The translations under genes were made by a program, and so were the position numbers. This document shows, piece after piece, positions 61,039-64,000 of a stretch of 64,000 nucleotides of DNA; the stretch's first letter is position 1, and every line of letters begins with the position of its first letter. The DNA lies in the NCBI RefSeq assembly GCF_009428905.1, contig NZ_WHYR01000005.1, forward strand, positions 1 to 64,000. Direction: 5' to 3'. The notes under the pieces were generated by a model. It did no database searches. It saw nothing but the letters and a program-made list of their open reading frames with translations, and was not told the origin of the DNA. This stretch comes from Desulfofundulus thermobenzoicus. Lineage in GTDB: Bacteria > Bacillota > Desulfotomaculia > Desulfotomaculales > Desulfovirgulaceae.

Positions 61039-63591
61039 ATGCAACAGGTCAGTATTCCCGTGGAAGGCATGAGCTGCGCCGCCTGTGTGGCCCGGGTGGA
61101 ACGGGCTTTAAAAAACACCCCCGGCGTTAACGGTGCACTGGTCAACCTGGTTACCGGAAAGGCCAGTGTGGCATATGACCCGGCAAAGGTATCCGTGGAA
61201 CAGCTGGTGCAAACCATCCGGGAACTGGGCTACCAGGTGCCCACCGGGGAAATACATCTGACGGTGCGGGGCATGAGCTGCGCCGCCTGTGTGGCCCGGG
61301 TGGAGCGGGCGGTATCGTCCCTGCCCGGAGTGTTGAAGGTGGCCGTCAGCCTGCCGGCGGAGGCGGCCCGGGTCACCTTTTATCCCGGGGCCGTTACGGC
61401 GGCCGAAATTAAAGAAGAGATCCGCAGCCTGGGCTATGAGGTGAGCGAAAAGGTCACCGGCCAGGAAGCCCTGGACCGGGAAAAACAGGCCCGCCAGGCG
61501 GAAATCCGCCGCCAGGCCCGGAACATGTGGATTGCCTGGCCCCTGGCCCTGCTGGTAATGCTGGGCATGTTCCGGGATATGTGGATCTTCCCCCACTTTG
61601 TGCCGGAATTTATGGGCAACACCCTTTTCCTGTGGGCATTGACCACCCCGGTGGTATTCATTGCCGGCTGGCAGTTTTTTGTGCACAGCTTCAACGGCTT
61701 GCGCAAGGGTTCCACCGATATGAACCTGCTCTACGCCACGGGTATCGGCGCCGCCTACATTATCGCCACCATCAATACCCTCTGGCCGGAGGCGGGCTTT
61801 GGCGGCAAGGGGGCCACTTTCTTCGAATCGGCGGCCCTGCTCACCGCCTTCATCGTCCTGGGCCGCTACCTGGAGGCCCTGACCCGGGGACGCACCTCCG
61901 AGGCCATTCGTAAACTGATCAACCTGCAGCCCCAAAAAGCACGGGTGATCCGGGAAGGCCGGGAGATGGAAATAGCCGCCGATGAAGTGGTGCCCGGGGA
62001 TGTGGTTCTGGTCCGTCCCGGAGAGAGCATTCCGGTGGACGGGCGGATTATCGAAGGGCACTCGGCGGTGGACGAGTCCATGATCACCGGGGAAAGCATA
62101 CCGGTGGAGAAAAAACCCGGCAATGAAGTGATCGGGGCCACCATCAATAAAACCGGATCCTTTAAGTTTGAAGCCACCCGGGTGGGCCGGGATACCGCCC
62201 TGGCCCAGATCATCCGCCTGGTGGAGGACGCCCAGGCCACCAAAGCCCCGGTGCAAAAGCTGGCCGATTTTGTGGCCGGGCACTTCATCGCCGGGGTACA
62301 CGTGCTGGCCCTGCTGGTCTTTCTTTTCTGGTTTTTTTATGGCTATAACGCCTTTTTCCGGCCGGACAGCCACTTTATCCTTTCGCCCTACAGCCTGGCC
62401 CAGGTGGGGGTGTTCGGCTTCGCCCTGCTTTTAAGCGTAACCACCCTGGTCATTTCCTGCCCCTGCGCCCTGGGCCTGGCCACCCCCAGCGCCATGATGG
62501 CCGGCACGGGCAAGGGGGCCGAAAACGGCATTTTATTCAAAGGGGCTGATGCCGTGGAAGCCACCGCGGCCCTGCAGGTAATCCTTTTCGATAAAACCGG
62601 CACCATTACCAGGGGTGAACCATCCCTCACCGATGTCCTCCCCGCCCCCGGGTTTGGCCGGGAAGAACTGCTCCGCCTGGCCGCCACGGCCGAAAAAAAC
62701 TCCGAACACCCCCTGGGTGAAGCCATTATCCGCGGGGCGGCGGCAACAGGCCTCACCCCGGAGGAAATCGAAGAATTCGCAGCCATTCCCGGCCACGGTA
62801 TCAAGACCCGCATCCGGGGAAGCACGGTGCTGCTGGGCAACCGCCGGCTGATGGAAAGGGAAGGGATCTCCTTTGAAAACCTACGGCAGCAGATCGAGTC
62901 CCTGGAAAACGACGGCAAGACGGCTGTGCTGATGGCAGTGAATGGATGTCCGGCGGGAGTGCTGGCTGTGGCGGACACAATAAAGGAAAACGTTACCCAG
63001 GCCGTCCACCGGTTGAAAAAAATGGGATTGGAAGTAATCATGATCACCGGGGACAACCGCCGCACCGCCGGTTTTATAGCCCGCCAGGCCGGTATTGACC
63101 GGGTGCTGGCGGAGGTGCTGCCCGCGGACAAGGCCGCCGAAGTACGGAAACTGCAGTCCCGGGGCCTGAAGGTGGCCATGGTGGGGGACGGCATAAACGA
63201 CGCCCCGGCCCTGGCGGCCGCCGACGTGGGCATGGCCATAGGCACGGGCACCGATATCGCCAAGGAAACGGGGGAGGTAATCCTGATCCGGGCCGATTTG
63301 CGGGACGTGGTCTCCGCCGTGGAGATAGCCCGGGCCACCATGGGCAAGGTGCGGCAAAACCTGGTCTGGGCCTTTATTTACAACAGCCTGGGCATTCCCA
63401 TTGCTGCCGGGATATTCTATCCCTTTACGGGCCTGATTGTTAGCCCGGAACTGGCCGCCTTCTTTATGGCCATGAGTTCGGTTTCGGTCACCCTGAACAC
63501 CCTGCTGTTAAAACGTTTCGTCCCCTCCATGAAGAGGGGACGGAAGGAACCGGAGGGCGACGCGGCACAGCCCGTCCCCAGACCGGTCTAA
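61039..63591 (+). CDS. copA: Cu(I)-exporting P-type ATPase CopA
   Basis: 850 residues from ATG 61039 (AAGGAGGGG upstream). Two N-terminal heavy-metal domains, each with [12 protein letters not shown], at about residues 5-70 and 75-140. Eight membrane helices with the transport motif [15 protein letters not shown]. Actuator TGES ([13 protein letters not shown]), phosphorylation site [14 protein letters not shown] motif [11 protein letters not shown] and [11 protein letters not shown] follow. Helices 7 and 8 carry the Cu(I)-specific [11 protein letters not shown] and [10 protein letters not shown]. Exports Cu(I). No copZ chaperone is adjacent. Confidence 0.97.
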   Translation: MQQVSIPVEGMSCAACVARVERALKNTPGVNGALVNLVTGKASVAYDPAKVSVEQLVQTIRELGYQVPTGEIHLTVRGMSCAACVARVERAVSSLPGVLKVAVSLPAEAARVTFYPGAVTAAEIKEEIRSLGYEVSEKVTGQEALDREKQARQAEIRRQARNMWIAWPLALLVMLGMFRDMWIFPHFVPEFMGNTLFLWALTTPVVFIAGWQFFVHSFNGLRKGSTDMNLLYATGIGAAYIIATINTLWPEAGFGGKGATFFESAALLTAFIVLGRYLEALTRGRTSEAIRKLINLQPQKARVIREGREMEIAADEVVPGDVVLVRPGESIPVDGRIIEGHSAVDESMITGESIPVEKKPGNEVIGATINKTGSFKFEATRVGRDTALAQIIRLVEDAQATKAPVQKLADFVAGHFIAGVHVLALLVFLFWFFYGYNAFFRPDSHFILSPYSLAQVGVFGFALLLSVTTLVISCPCALGLATPSAMMAGTGKGAENGILFKGADAVEATAALQVILFDKTGTITRGEPSLTDVLPAPGFGREELLRLAATAEKNSEHPLGEAIIRGAAATGLTPEEIEEFAAIPGHGIKTRIRGSTVLLGNRRLMEREGISFENLRQQIESLENDGKTAVLMAVNGCPAGVLAVADTIKENVTQAVHRLKKMGLEVIMITGDNRRTAGFIARQAGIDRVLAEVLPADKAAEVRKLQSRGLKVAMVGDGINDAPALAAADVGMAIGTGTDIAKETGEVILIRADLRDVVSAVEIARATMGKVRQNLVWAFIYNSLGIPIAAGIFYPFTGLIVSPELAAFFMAMSSVSVTLNTLLLKRFVPSMKRGRKEPEGDAAQPVPRPV

Positions 63592-63658
63592 TGTTGGAAT
63601 GAATGCTATTTGTCTGGAGCCGTATTGCCTATCAACCCGTGAAAGGAGTTCAGAACCC

Positions 63659-63859
63659 ATGATCAATCCAGCCCGCCTGAGCGCCCTGATGTACACCGGC
63701 ATTTCTCTGGCCGCCGCGCTGTTGTTTCTGCTGGCCACCTACGCCACCGGCAGGACCTACCCCCCGGTGGCCCGTACCGGTGGTGCCCTATGGGTGTTCA
63801 TTTTGAGCATGATCATTACCATGCCCCTGGTCATCCCCTATGTAAACCGCAGGCGTTGA
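63659..63859 (+). CDS. Small membrane protein, 66 residues, unknown
   Basis: ATG 63659 follows GAAAGGAG. Two hydrophobic helices (GISLAAALLFLLATYA and LWVFILSMIITMPLVIPYV) joined by a short loop, ending NRRR; the ends are predicted cytoplasmic by the positive-inside rule. Starts 68 bases after copA with no terminator between, so perhaps co-transcribed with it. No recognised family; about 140 bases of apparently non-coding sequence follow to the window end. Confidence 0.7.
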   Translation: MINPARLSALMYTGISLAAALLFLLATYATGRTYPPVARTGGALWVFILSMIITMPLVIPYVNRRR

Positions 63860-64000
63860 AAAAACGCCCCGGGTGGCCCCAATGACGTACTTTAAAGTAA
63901 CCTGTTTTCAGCCCCCGGAAAGTAAAGGGACTGATTGTTCCCCCTGTAGGGCCTTGCCAGATGCAGGTCCTTTGAGCTAAAATAGGTAAAGTAGCCGGGA

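Noticed and set aside
61108-62373. 421-codon minus-strand frame inside copA
   Set aside because: Antisense shadow of a well-defined CopA protein in GC-rich DNA; composition (His, Gly, Gln rich) is typical of such shadows.

Overview
The window reads as a chromosomal segment of a GC-rich, endospore-forming Firmicute. The gene families and their order suggest the Desulfotomaculum/Pelotomaculum (Peptococcaceae) branch of the Clostridia; this is inferred from content, not from a database match. Spore markers are yqfC, yqfD, cwlD and a 59-residue alpha/beta SASP. A selenocysteine-encoding selD, a pyruvate phosphate dikinase with its DUF299 regulator, a glycyl-tRNA synthetase T-box and a BirA-type operator fit the same assignment.

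Layout. 0-0.6 kb: start of a P-type cation ATPase cut by the window edge. 0.9-2.7 kb: rqcH. 2.8-6.6 kb: biotin operon bioY-bioD-bioA-bioB under a sigma-A promoter with an overlapping BirA box. 6.8-11.2 kb: an alanine block (alr, ald, CycA-like permease with a structured leader), divergent from a PocR-type sensor kinase and AraC-type response regulator (11.5-13.9 kb). 13.9-15.8 kb: pyrE, SASP, pyrF. 16-19 kb: a radical SAM protein, a RACo-like ASKHA protein and a tiny coiled-coil gene. 19.6-22.6 kb: secreted DUF2680 protein facing an OmpR/HAMP-kinase pair. 22.7-25.1 kb: an unrecognised tandem winged-helix/coiled-coil protein and acuA. 25.2-27.6 kb: guaB and a four-gene tRNA operon.

27.6-43.3 kb and 51.2-58.3 kb carry the well-known Firmicute housekeeping string, read on the minus strand: yqfC-yqfD-phoH-pgpH-ybeY-dgkA-cdd-era, then recO-(DUF4342)-glyQ-glyS-ccpN-ppsR, then dnaG-sigA. 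Two blocks interrupt it relative to Bacillus: an envelope/metabolism block at 43.4-51.1 kb (two amidases, an L,D-transpeptidase, the lipid II flippase amj, a CofE-like protein, pyruvoyl arginine decarboxylase, ubiX, a CBS protein and corA with a small leader ORF), and ppdK, an HD-GYP protein, thpR, a flavodoxin-like reductase and dgt at 30.7-36.9 kb. 58.6-63.9 kb, plus strand: selD-yedF, then csoR and copA, each behind a matching CsoR-type palindrome.

Four observations stand out. A dispersed palindromic repeat family is present in at least five copies. Several genes (guaB, ppsR, cwlD, amj) have an excellent Shine-Dalgarno sequence placed before AUU, AUA or CUG rather than AUG/GUG/UUG. A 36-codon ORF with a perfect ribosome site sits directly in front of corA. 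A structured leader precedes the alanine-type permease.
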